From: Trileptium ribeirensis
Taxonomy: Eukaryota > Nematoda > Enoplea > Enoplida > Thoracostomopsidae
Length of the DNA: 64,000 nucleotides
NCBI GenBank assembly: GCA_030248225.1
Contig: JASANE010028631.1
Coordinates: forward strand, 42,409-106,408
Reading direction: 5' to 3'
The stretch's first letter is position 1. The number at the start of each line of letters is the position of its first letter. Both the position numbers and the translations under genes were made by a program. The notes beneath the pieces are model-generated. The model did no database searches, was not told where the DNA came from, and worked only from the letters and a program-made list of their open reading frames with translations. Shown in pieces: positions 36,839 to 47,607 of the stretch.

Positions 36839-38347
36839 CAGGGAATAACCGGAACCAAAATTTACCGGAACCGGAACCAGCAACCGGAACCGTCCATTTA
36901 AACCGGATCCGGAACCGGAACCTGGTCTTCGAAATTTATATATAGTAAAACAGATGATGGAAGAAATGAAGGTATAGTGGATTTAAAATGCATTAAAAAT
37001 AACTTTTGCATTAAACTTGATGTATTGCGACGGTATTATTGCCTTTATGAAACTTTAAAGAGACTGAGGAAGCTAATAATGTTTATTTTTCGATCAAATA
37101 TATCGGTTTTTGGACATTCAGAGCAAAAATGTCTTCCACTATACACCATTGCGTATACTGCGTCAAATCGAATGTGTTTACAAAGCTTGGAGCGTAGAAT
37201 ACACATTTTCGCTCTGTCTCCAGTCGCCTCCCTTTACTACACGCTGGCCTGTCCACAGTGGTGGGGCACCCCATCCCACTTTCCCAATCCCCCCATGTCC
37301 GTCCCCCCACTCGGCCGAAAACCCCATTTTCAACTAATTCCAAAAATTTTTGTCTGAAAATTTATGTTCTTTGTTTGCAAATTGTTTATTAAACATTAAT
37401 TACCACTATTTATAATGCTAAAATATTTTTTTAGCTTGAAAGTACGTTCACAGTAGTAAAAATGCATGAAAATATGGAATTATTTTGTATTTTTAAGCAA
37501 AATTTATCCCCCCCCACTTTGAAATTTCCCCCGAGAATGAACATGCCCCCCACTTTTCGGAGGCCTGTGGACAGGCCAGACCATACGTTTGTTGCATTTT
37601 CTTCTGTAGGAAACTTAAAATTATTGGTTTATATGATTCTAAGAGAAAATAATAGATAGAAGGTAATTCTCCGATCAGTGGTCAGAGACACTGTTTGGGC
37701 TAGCGTTGGACAGACAGTGCTCGTCAGTTAGATCATAATGATGTTAACTTTCTAATCAGAATGCTATAAATGAGACACACATTGATGCTGCTCACACAGT
37801 TTCAATAAATACAGTTCATTGCCAAGAAAGCAGTTTCTAGTAGATAACGTTAGTTTACTTCAATTTAGACTGATTTACCAAGTTTACAAGCGCACTGGCG
37901 GGTGCTTGACGCAATTTATGTTAGCCAAGCATACCCTAAGTACTTCTGCGTAAGCCATACTCTGCTACCGAGTTGGACCGGTTTAATTTAAACGTATCCC
38001 ACAGACTTCTGGATGTATAAAATAGCTGCTACAAGCATCGACCTGGCTTTGATTTAACAAACTCCTGCAGGTTATGAGAATTCCTGCTCAAATTATGTGC
38101 CCTACTTACGTTTCACACGGCAAATTGGTTAGTTAATCTTTTATTTTGCTTGGTTGTATTGGAGCTTGATCATTGTATAATATATTTATATTACATATGT
38201 TTGGATTACAGGATGAAGCAAAAAACGTGGAAAATTTCAAACAAAATTTTTAACCCGGAATTCCGGTTCCGGTATGGTTTTTGCCCTTTGCCGGAACCGC
38301 AACCGAAACACGATTTTCGCCGGAACCGGAATTCCGGTTACTCCGTG
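36839..38347. mobile_element. CAGGGAATAACCGG element, copy 3 (with nested element)
   Basis: The left end CAGGGAATAACCGG and right end CCGGTTACTCCGTG form inverted termini like those of copies 1 and 2. The interior aligns with copy 1 along its whole length apart from an inserted miniature element at 37,244-37,579. The sub-terminal regions are rich in CCGGAACC repeats. The right flank (38,348-38,355, ATACATAT) equals the left flank of copy 2. Non-coding. Confidence 0.85.
37244..37579. mobile_element. short inverted-repeat element, copy 2, nested
   Basis: Begins CTGGCCTGTCCACAG and ends CTGTGGACAGGCCAG, a 15-bp perfect inverted terminus. Flanking octamers ACTACACG (37,236) and ACCATACG (37,580) match 6 of 8, consistent with an 8-bp target duplication. 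Copy 1 of the host element (about 26,520) lacks this insert, which confirms both boundaries by comparison with an empty site. Confidence 0.9.
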
Positions 38348-38355
38348 ATACATAT

Positions 38356-39401
38356 ATATATATACACAATGCCTCAATATATAACATTATAGCACTTCAA
38401 TGACAGTTCTGCCGTAATATGTTTACGTATAAATTTAGCACCACTGTATCTCGAATCATCGACGTCTATTCAGTATTGCTGGCAATTTTTTGTCGGTTTT
38501 CCTGGTCCAAAAAAGTGCTTCCCTGGATTCATAACCTCTGGCAACACTTTGGACTAACTAGTTCAGTGATGCTTGGCATAATATTTGCTTTGCCTATTAA
38601 AAGCCTACACTCGAATTGATCGCACTTTTACTAAAAGTCTACAACCAAAAATTTCAAATAATTTACGTCAACATTTTGCTTAAAATGTGCTTTTACCCCT
38701 AAGAAAATGTGTTAACACAATTTATTAGCTATTTTCACTTTTACAGAACAGAACTCAAAACAGTATAATTTTCAATTACGAAATTCTTACTCCGCCGAAC
38801 TGAGGGATCCTCTCGTTTCATGACCTATGGCACAAGTAGTGACCTCCTTGTTATGAACGAAATTCCCCACCGATTCATACCCCAGGCAATACTTTAAGCA
38901 AATGCCTATTAGAGTAGAAGTAGCTTAGAATGGACAATTCGTTAATGCACAAAACAGCTTTAAAATGTCTTTGCCTAAACCTTTTCACACTTCACAGGTT
39001 ACTTATAAAAAATAAGAATACTTTTAACCATTCATATATTTAAACATTTACTAGCAGATCCAAGTACCATGTGGCGCACAACGCACTTGACTTAAGTATT
39101 AATTTATTTGTGCATGCTAAATATTTTTCTTCAGCTTTAATCACTACCATTTCATACGCTAAAACGCTCTCATAAAATGGAAAATATTTGTACAAATAAA
39201 AATATATATTCGTAAATTTGTGGACAAGGCTGTCGGCAGGCGAGATAAAACACAAGAACTTCTGATGCAGGTATTGTCAAGTGAGCAAATGTTGCACGCC
39301 GTCAAGGCACCTAGGCCATAACCTAAGAAAGCCAGTATGAAAACCATTGTTCGCCTAATGACAAAATTAGTAACAAAACTACTAGTAACTCTATCGAGAT
39401 T
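38356..39401. other. intron, nothing recognised
   Basis: Part of the 9-kb intron in which an exon for the LQLLG-type helix of cyclin B3 should lie. I searched the minus strand by eye for that motif and for the FIASKFE-type end and found neither here. Confidence 0.5.
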
Positions 39402-40698
39402 GCATAACGTAGTGACGCATACGTACACCTACGCCTTTTGCGTGCACATCAAATCAGCTCTCGATATCATTCGTCGATGCTATATATGGAGCCATGGGTC
39501 GCAGAGCAAAACCAGCACCAACAATGAGTTTCCCATGCCCGAAAACCCCCAAGTGAAACTTTTCAGGCTTCCAAGGACGTCAGAACAAATTTTCTAATTT
39601 TGGGACGAGGAACCATAAGGGTGCCATACCTCAAACGCCATAACTCCAAAACCGGAGCCTTAATCGAAGAAGAAAAAAGAGACATCGGTATTTATCATTT
39701 TACAATGAAATAAAACCAAGAGAAAAAATTCGAAAGTTACGATAAAAATAACCTTGCTTCCGTGAACGCTACTAAAATGGTGTAAAACCCCTGATTTTGA
39801 CCTCTGACCCTGAACCAAATGGGCGTCATACCCTTGTACCCATGGGTCGCAGAGTAAAAGCAATACCGGCAATGAGTTTCCCATGCCCGAAAATCCTCAA
39901 TGAAATTTTTCAGCCGCCCAGGACGTCAGAACAAATTTTCAAATTTTGGGAAGAGGAACCATATGGCTGCCATACATCAGACCCCATAACTCCAAAACCT
40001 TAGCTTTAATAGAAAAACAATAAAATAGGCATCGGCATTTATCAATTTTACTATGAAATTAAACTAACCAGAGAAAAAATTCAAATGTTAAGATAAAAAT
40101 AACCTTGCTTCCGTGAAGGGTACTAAACAACCCTCATTTTGACCTCTGACCCAGAGTCATGGGGGTGTCATACCCCCGTACCCATGGAACCATTTGTCGC
40201 AGAGCAAAACCGGCACCGGCAATGAGTTTTTCATGCCCAAAAACCCACAGGTAAAACTTGTCAGCCCCCCAAGACGTCAGAACAAATTTTCAAATTTTGG
40301 GTCGAGGAACCATTGGGGCGCCATACCTAAGTACCTCAAACCCCATAAATCCAGAACCGGAGCATTAATCGAAGAACAAAAAAAAGATGCATGGGCATTT
40401 ATCATTATACTATGAAATAAAACCATTCAGAGAAAAAAATTCGATAGTTAGCATAAAAACAACCTTGCTTCCGTGAAGGGTACTAAAATGTGGTAAAACG
40501 GGGCCAAAAACCCACATTAAGACCCCAAATCAAAAAACGCTCGGGGATTTACACGGAAAATCGACTATGCCGGTTCGAAAGAGCCCAATCGTGAAAATCA
40601 GTTCAGACGTTCTCGAGTTACGTCCGATCACACACACGGAATTTAAAAGATTTCACCCCTGCAACACACAATCTCCACTGTGTTTCACTACGTTCTGA
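39402..40698. mobile_element. repeat element with three internal 350-bp units
   Basis: The element begins near CATAACGTAGTGA and ends TTTCACTACGTTCTG, a 13-bp imperfect inverted terminus. Inside are three tandem units of about 348-350 bp (GTCGCAGAG words at about 39,499, 39,847 and 40,197), each with ATGAGTTTCCCATGCCCGAAAA, ACGTCAGAACAAATTTTC and TAACCTTGCTTCCGTGAA. The right part (CTCGGGGATTTACACGG, CGTTCTCGAGTTACG, CCCCTGCAACACACAATCTCC) recurs at 48.7-48.9 kb and 54.5-54.63 kb in the large inverted repeat. No transposase frame is recognisable. Confidence 0.75.
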
Positions 40699-42480
40699 TT
40701 AAGATTTACGAACAAAGTGTCATGAAAAAGTATACTTTACACATAATGACCCTATTTAATTCGTAATTCCATATCATATTAACGTTATTACTTTTTTCAT
40801 ATCCCGCCACCGCAAAACCCAAAAAGGGAAAACCTTTGATATTTATAAATCGAGATATATATACATTTGCATTGAAGGGACAAAATCTAATTATTTCTGG
40901 TGCCAAAATTGAATCACTTCACCGTCGCACAGGGTAATAACATACCCATAACCGGTTTAAAACAATGTAACAAACGCCCTTAAGGAACTATATAAACATA
41001 AAAGAATTTTGCACCCTCATGATTGGAACAGCACAGGCACTAATATGTGCAACTACATCCCATTACGCACGTAGCAGAAAAATATTTGCGAAAATCCAGT
41101 CTGGTAATAAGTTATGTGTGATACAGACAGACAAAAATGCATTTTTGCACGATTGTGCACCATCTGAGTAAACCCTGTCAATGTTTACACAATTGTTCAA
41201 TAGAAAACAGCATATCTTTGGGGAAGCCAGTATCAAAACCAAGACCATTTTTATTTGTTCACCTATTGACGAAAAGTGGAAATTCTTGAGATTTAGAAGC
41301 CACAAGTCTCAAAAAAATTATTTTACGTGGTAGAACCCTATTACTTTGGTTCCAATCATAACACTAGCATATAACAGGTGAAAAATTATAAGTAAGTTTA
41401 TATTATTCTAAAATACAATACCATAGTGTAACCACTTCAACACAAATTAATAACTAGTGCTATAAACATTTAATCGCTGCAGCACCTTACACAACAGGTC
41501 TCTCAATATTTTCCGATTGGTCCAACCAAACATCATAAAATTGTAGTCTTATTTATTTGTTTTGTGAAATGACCAGACCATCAGATACAATACGTTAGCT
41601 TTATCATAATTATCACATTCTTCTACAAAATTTTTTACAACACACAAAGACGGAACAAACATCAATATTTGACGTACATCATATTTCGATGAAATGAAGA
41701 TAGCCGTTGAGCCGATCAATTGTAAAACGTCTTTTGTTACGCCAATTCTAAAATCATACTGTTATAACATATATATTTAATACCACAACACTGCATTCAA
41801 AATCTGATTGAAAGGTATTAAAAAATTTTCTGCACATTTCCTTATTTAATGGCTCAATTCTTTATAATATTCAACTCACACGAAGTGCCTGATTTTAAAC
41901 TGGGGGCGATGGTTTCCAATCTCACTTTTTTAATAAAATCGACAACTGGACCAAAGCAAATCCACGCCTTCAGTTTAATACCACAACACTGCATTGAAAA
42001 TATGATCGAACGGTATTAAAAATGTTCTGCATATTTCTTTATATAACTCCTTAATTCTTTTTATTATTCGACTCACACGAAGTTCCTGTTTTTGAACTGA
42101 GCTATGGTTCCCAATCTCAATTATTTATGTACACTGATTAATACCCATCGTAAATATAGGTCATCAAAATACAGCTCCACCTGTGTCTAACACGCTAAGA
42201 ATTAGGCTCGGCCATCATTGAAAATAGAAATAACTACATCACATGGCGAGATGCCTAGGAACAAGTTACAGCTGCATACACTTATTCGTATTCTTCTAGG
42301 CATTAGAACATTACATTTTAGTCATTAGGTCTACAACAAAGCGTTGGAAAACACGTAAACGTGTCAATCCTGTCCGGTCGGAAGTTACTTATACGGCGAT
42401 GCATGGGGTGTGACGATTATTGTCCGTCACAAGAAGATATGGCTCCTGATAATGCAAGCGAAAAATGGCTATTTTGATGT
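40699..42480. other. intron, A/T-rich; one internal duplication
   Basis: No exon recognised. Around 41,780-41,900 and 41,975-42,090 there are two diverged direct copies of a segment with AATACCACAACACTGCATT, ATTCTTTATAATATTC-like and CTCACACGAAGT words, about 200 bp apart. Otherwise featureless. Confidence 0.55.
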
Positions 42481-42641
42481 TTGGAAATTAGGTTTAGACT
42501 GGGCTCAGTTTTAGGGTAAGCTTGAAGCTTAGGTTAAGGTATCCGGAAATAATGCACCGGCAAATGCATGCGAGGAAGCACCAGTACTGTGCACCCAAAA
42601 CCGTGGCAGTTAGCCGGCGCAGCGGATTAGTGCGGGGGTCC

Positions 42642-42657
42642 GGGGGCGGCAGCCCCC
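42642..42657. repeat. G/C-rich hairpin GGGGGC-GGCA-GCCCCC
   Basis: A perfect 6-bp stem with a 4-nt loop inside a G/C-rich island (about 42,590-42,660) in A/T-rich surroundings, just beyond the 3' end of the Merlin transposase. A related G/C-rich word occurs on the other side of the Merlin frame at about 44,082-44,104. These may be sub-terminal parts of the element that carried the transposase. Confidence 0.5.
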
Positions 42658-42721
42658 TGCTTAGTCTAAAGTTTAGGCTTAATCTAGAACTTTATAAGAA
42701 AACGTATTACAGACATTGGAA

Positions 42722-43689
42722 CTAACTTCTAGACGCGATACATGTTTCCGATAAAAGCAATGAGTGTACCGACAATATTTTCGACAATATTTTCAGCGAA
42801 TTGTCGTCGCAATTGAAATTCAATAAGGGTTCGCTGGAAAAGGCTATGAGGAACACCTTGGCGTCGCCGAATGAAGGTTTTCAAATTTCCCCAGAGACCA
42901 TCAATGTTTTGCGTATGGGCGTCGGGATTAAGGAATTGGCGGTTACGGTGGTTGACCGTGGTGTCAGTAATATTGATGGGGGCTAGGTAGGCGGCGTAGT
43001 CCTTGGATGTAGGTCTGGAAGCTGTCGGTTGATGCAGGTTTCCCGGTCACATATGTTGAGATAGTAGAGGCATGATTGTGTTGATGGTGCGTTTGGGGAC
43101 GTGTAAAAGTAGACACTTGCACGTTTGTCGTTCAAACATGCCCACCACCCAACCATGATGACGACGTGGCACGCCGCGGTTGTATTTTTGTCGAAAAAAC
43201 TTCGACTCGTCAACTTCTACGTCGATACCGGGGCCGCCCAACATGCTGTTTTGCCAATGATCACGGTCGTAAGCCACAGCGACATCCCTACAGTAGTTGT
43301 ACCAGTTCGTAATGGTATCTGTGGCGACCCCTGCTTGAAAGCGAATGAAGTTTGACGCAAGTTGTTGATGTAGCCGAAAATGATCACGAGTGTCGTTTCC
43401 AAAATGATCCGGTGACCGGCAATAATGAACCGCTTCGAATAGATAATTTGGCTCGGCAATTTTGAAAGCACCATTCGTACTTGTCAAGGCGCGCGAGGTC
43501 ATTACGCGCAGCCAAATACATTGCGTCGCCATATGTACATTGTTGGTTGTTAGCGATAAGTCTCCATTGGGCAAGCGGAACAATAGTATCCTCATATATA
43601 CTTGTTAATATCAGGATCAGGAAGTATAGTGTTAAGAGGCGAAATGTTAAATCTAGTATTTTGAGGTCTGCCACGTGCTGCCATAGCTT
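42722..43689 (-). pseudogene. Merlin-type (IS1595/ISXO2-like) transposase, broken
   Basis: Merlin is a DNA transposon superfamily related to bacterial IS1595; the enzyme is a DDE transposase. Read from about 43,689, an N-terminal part has a zinc-ribbon-like segment and KLSIRSGS (43,4xx). The main frame, 43,595-43,047, contains GVATDTITNWYNYCRDV and IDVEVDESKFFRQKYNRG, with the first catalytic Asp. After an in-frame TGA at 43,047 the family pattern continues: a TDSF-type Asp in another frame, then VNHRNRQFLNPDAHTQNID and LWGNLKTFIRRRQG to a stop near 42,722. The third acidic residue (H-T-Q-x-I-E in the family) reads Asp here. At least three lesions (two frame changes and the TGA) show it is dead. 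The family call is firm. Confidence 0.9.
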
Positions 43690-43962
43690 AATATTATGCT
43701 GTAAAGTATAAAAATGGAAAATAAATCATCAATCGAGCGTTCCCAAAGGGTTATTTCCGAAGTGGTTAACTGTTCTTGCGGATAACTTCAATGAATGGTA
43801 CCATTGAGTTTCTCCTGTAATGCTGGATCGATCTAGGTGCATCATGGCTATTTTGCAAAAAAATTGTTTTCAAAATTTTTAGGTGAGATTTCACAGGTGG
43901 GACCATTGGGTAAAAACAGAAAAAAATTAAAATTTTTTTGGAAAATGGTGCAGTATTTTTGA

Positions 43963-43983
43963 ACTCAGCTCGTTGAGCTGAGT
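43963..43983. repeat. hairpin ACTCAGCTC-gtt-GAGCTGAGT
   Basis: Perfect 9-bp inverted repeat with a 3-nt loop. It is followed directly by the 20-bp direct repeat at 43,995. No T-run or other context suggests a specific role. Confidence 0.7.
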
Positions 43984-43994
43984 CGACTGGTACC

Positions 43995-44042
43995 AATTTC
44001 AGCGGCGTGAGACCATTTGCTGATTTCAGCGGCGTGAGACCA
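43995..44042. repeat. 20-bp direct repeat ATTTCAGCGGCGTGAGACCA
   Basis: Two exact copies at 43,995-44,014 and 44,023-44,042, separated by 8 bp. They lie between the Merlin frame and a G/C-rich word at 44,082, and may belong to the end of that element. Confidence 0.85.
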
Positions 44043-44805
44043 CAGCCCAAACAGCGCCTACCACGGACTCAAACACCGGGAAGGGCGGGGGGACGCCCCC
44101 AGAACTACGTTGACGATAGCCACACAGCTCTCCTAGAAATTAGTTCGGCAATGAGTGTACATTTAGAAACATATATGACATTTTCCCCAAAAATTTGCTA
44201 TGACGGCCAATAAATTATGTGTATATGTATATAGAAATACGTGTCCGGGAAGCGGATATGTAGAACGATCTCCCAGAAATCTAGCAAACAGGTCATGCAT
44301 TTAAGTATACATAAACTCATAGTAACCAGCAGGCACACGAGTGTACGAAGGTTGCAAGATGTACATGTCCCGTACCCCACTGACTTTTGTCGATCGTAAT
44401 GCGACCACCCCCCCTCCCCGCGATTTTTTCGCGTTTGCGCGCTTGATTAGTAATGCATATATCAGTACCTAAATGGGAGTTGGAGGCATCGGCATTTAAA
44501 GCGGCAAAATTTCACCGTGGCTTATTTATAATTTGTTTTGGTACAGCTAAAAGGAAGAGCGAGATGACAACGGTTCAACGACATGAGAAATATCGATTCT
44601 CCTAGTCATCATAACACCATTCCGTGGTACATAACAGTGATTACGCATGAAGATATTACGAAGACATTACCATTCCACATTATTCTGGATACGAATAACT
44701 AATTTACATACCAGCAGCAGTAACTATGCAGGTTTTGACAAGCACTAGGCTAAACCAGTTCATCCGACTACGGCAAAAATAAGAACATACAAACAATAAC
44801 AAAAC
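44043..44805. other. intron next to the MRAIL exon
   Basis: Immediately downstream (in transcript order) of the exon at 44,985. The exon frame stays open to 44,704, where a strong donor GTATGT follows, so an alternative longer exon end near 44,707 cannot be excluded. The extra residues would be hydrophobic and do not match cyclins. A G/C-rich patch with CCACCCCCCCTCCCC lies at 44,405. Confidence 0.45.
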
Positions 44806-44985
44806 TCGCCTGTCATTGTACAGATCCGTCAACTTCACCGCCAAATATAGTGTTTCATGATTAAGCTCAAAATTTTCTTGAACTTCTACCATCCAATCAA
44901 CCAGAATAGCTCGCATTTGTTTGCTGATTTCACACCGCACCTTACCGCTACGTCGCTCAACGTAATTGCTTACGCGAAATTTTGT
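44806..44985 (-). CDS. CycB3: cyclin B3, first cyclin box exon with MRAIL motif
   Basis: Read from 44,985 (acceptor ATTTTCTAG), the frame encodes TKFRVSNYVERR, then CEISKQMRAILVDWMVEVQE and NFELNHETLYLAVKLTDLY. MRAIL is the hydrophobic patch that binds CDK substrates and inhibitors, and LVDWMVEV...ETLYLAV is the cyclin signature. Phase 0 entry matches the GAG end of the exon at 47,481, giving the usual R-E-x-K-F junction. The 3' end is uncertain: 44,806 (CGA|GTTTTG, 60 codons, phase 0) is preferred; 44,822 (CT|GTACAA) is possible; both donors are weak. The next helix, normally L-Q-L-L-G...F-I-A-x-K, was not found anywhere before the exon at 35,858. Confidence 0.93.
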
Positions 44986-46760
44986 CTAGAAAATAGTGAA
45001 ACATCAACAAGTGGTATTAACAAAGCCAATATATTATGAAAGCGAGAAAATAGAATCGCAACTATAACTTGTAGATCGTTCTATCGCCAAGGTGATGAAT
45101 TCTGAGAGTTGCATATGTAACTGATAGAGATGAACAGAAATGTATTGAGCATAAAATTACAAACTCAGCCAAGTTTGAATAGTTGAGGAGATATACTCGC
45201 TTATGGCGCATACTATCCTCTGTTGACAATATGTACATAACGCTGTTAGAAAACAAAAAATTCTTTGCAATAACCAGTTCCAAGTTCAAAAATGCCCGTT
45301 AGCGAACGCAAAGCGACTGATTACAAAGCGGGGTAATCTCTGTTCGACAACACAACGCCCCTGTTTGCTGTTTGGCCACAAATTCGTTTCGCCACGCACA
45401 GTCGTGGCATTCAGCATATTTTTGTTACACTAACACATTTCGTTTTATTAATAATAATACGTCTAGTTCGCAGGATTTAAAACACTAAACGGATGAATTT
45501 CCATTCGACAATTCAATAAAAATTTTCCAGTTCAAATGTCAAACGGTCACAAATCGGTTACATAATGTATTTGAAGTAATCGTTAATAGGGCAACTTTTT
45601 GTTACTTAACGTTTTGAATGCGTTGCCCCAACAACCAATTCCATGTTCTCATATGTTGAAGGATGGCCGGTATGCAAACAATAATGACAGAAGGGGATGG
45701 TAGAGGGCGCACCTTAAGTTTACTCGCGCCTTAGGCACTTATGATGTGTAAATATGCAGAGGATAAAATCATTTACAAAATGAAACATAAATATAGCTCG
45801 AGCAAATGAGAAGATATTTTCGTCTTCGTGTATTTTGGATCCATAGACCCGATCAAAAACCCGCCTTGACGCAACCATGCTGCCGAGATAATGACAATAA
45901 CAATACTAGCCACAACTGACTGTCGCCTTACGAAAACGAACAAAAATCATGAAATTTCATAATAAAATTTTAATATCATTTAATGTCATTGTATTTAGCA
46001 ACCCGTAAGTGCTTAACACGTTCGATTGATGTACATACATCTATATTGAAAAAAACTACGAAATTTACGTAACTGTGTACCGGCATTGTCCAAGAGAACA
46101 AAAAAACAAACAGTCTGGTGTTAAAACAATGAAACCAACTTATTTAACGAGTTAAATAACCGAATAATCCACAACATGGAAAACTCTTGACTTGTAAAAT
46201 TTTTACTTTGTTGGGACACTCCTTAAACTTTGGCAAACAGCTCTAACTGTCAGCTCTGACAAAAAGTCTAACAGCAAAGTTGCAGCTATCGATGAGTGGC
46301 CTTTGAACGGTGGCCTACGTTTTTGCTATGAATCCGATTTAGCTTCTAATGAAAGGACACAAAAAGACTGAATTTGTGATAAAAATTGTGAAAATCCATC
46401 CATCCAGTGATGAGTTGTGATCTGCACAAGAAAGTCTTTTTGTCGATATTTGAGGAACTTCCACTCGCTTCTTTTCAATTAATAACCTCCCTAGTACTGA
46501 GCTCCCCATAATTGAACGTCGCCTTACGAAAGAGCCAGCTGCGACCAAATGGGGCGAGCACTGCAAAATGTGTTTTTGTATCATAGTAGTTTGCAAGCAT
46601 CTAATAATTTTCGTTCCTATTTTGCTGCAGTATTGTAATGTTTAATCCTGTGGTGACTGAGCGTTCAACAAAGTGGCAGATATTTCAAAACCTTCCATGT
46701 GTACTAAATTGGCCTATGTATGTTCAAAAACAAAACCAATATATATATATAATTTACATT
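44986..46760. other. intron, nothing recognised
   Basis: Most of the 2.5-kb intron between 47,481 and 44,985. Weak, diverged pieces of the 24.6-kb satellite appear near 45,160-45,200 and 45,800-45,890. A GTTAGCGAACG word at 45,299 resembles the palindrome cluster at 19.5 kb. No open frame of interest. Confidence 0.5.
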
Positions 46761-46761
46761 G

Positions 46762-47105
46762 GCCTGGCTAGTCCAAAGTGGGTGGCCGGCATTTTCCGCT
46801 GCCCCCGGCAAAAATTGGGGTACCCCCGGCTCAAAGGCCCCCGCTGAGAAAAATAAACGTCTAAACGCGACAAACTCCGGCACCCCCGGCAGGTGAGCCG
46901 GGGGCCCCCGACTATAATTTCCGAGGTTTGAACTATCCCGAGTGGGGGGGCGGATTTTTGGGTGCCCTCCGGCAAAAATTCAGATACCCCCCGACTGAGA
47001 AAAATAAACATACAAACGCGACAAAATCCGGCAAAAAAATTGGGCCCCCCGGCAGATGAGCTACGCCCCCCTCCGGCTATAATGCCAAGGTTTGGACTAA
47101 CCAGT
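46762..47105. mobile_element. G/C-rich miniature element with internal duplication
   Basis: Starts CTGGCTAGTCCAAA and ends TTTGGACTAACCAG, a 14-bp inverted terminus with one mismatch. The interior has two to three copies of a unit with CCCCCGGC, GAGAAAAATAAACGTCTAAACGCGACAA and GAGCCGGGGGC (near 46,845, 46,990). The copy at 34,893-35,085 has one unit. The element is strikingly G/C-rich compared with the intron. No coding capacity and no clear target duplication. Confidence 0.75.
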
Positions 47106-47480
47106 TGTCTATGACTTTCCGCTCTAAACCCAGGGCTTTTAAATGCATTTGTCTAAAAATAATTACTACATCACATATTAAACAGGTGTATTCTTATACC
47201 TTAGCTACGAACCTAACTGTCTATATTACCGTTTTTAGAAACATGCGGCACGAAAACATCTAGCTAATAGTTATGTTGATTCGTTGTTCTAAAGCGCACA
47301 TGCAAATTTTAATTTACACAAATAAACAAAAACTAAAAACAAATGGAGCGCACAAAACAACAGTATAAGTAAAACCAGTATCATACTTCTATTTATATTC
47401 ATCATATTCAACGACCGAACCGTAACAGCTGTCTACATTTTGTGAAAAATGTATGGTAATTACACAGTATATATATGTAC

Positions 47481-47582
47481 CTCGCGTTTTCTATAATAGT
47501 CGAAAACGTCCTTGGCGTATTGAGGCAAGTGTGATGGATCATTCACATTTTCTGCGTCGTAATCATATCCGATTTGTTGTTT
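47481..47582 (-). CDS. CycB3: cyclin B3, exon before the MRAIL exon
   Basis: Read from 47,582, this 102-bp exon encodes 34 residues: KQQIGYDYDAENVNDPSHLP, then QYAKDVFDYYRKRE. The acidic Y-D-x-D...N-D-P-x-x-x-x-x-Y-A-x-D-[IV]-F-x-Y pattern is the conserved start of the cyclin fold in B-type cyclins. The acceptor is TTACTAGTTTTAG and the donor GAG|GTACAT; both ends are phase 0. Joined in phase to the exon at 44,985 it gives the normal ...YRKRE-TKFRVSNY... order. This exon lies just outside the seen part of the left arm of the large inverted repeat; its mirror position would be about 64,250, past the window end. Confidence 0.9.
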
Positions 47583-47607
47583 CTAAAACTAGTAATTCTA
47601 TCGAGAT

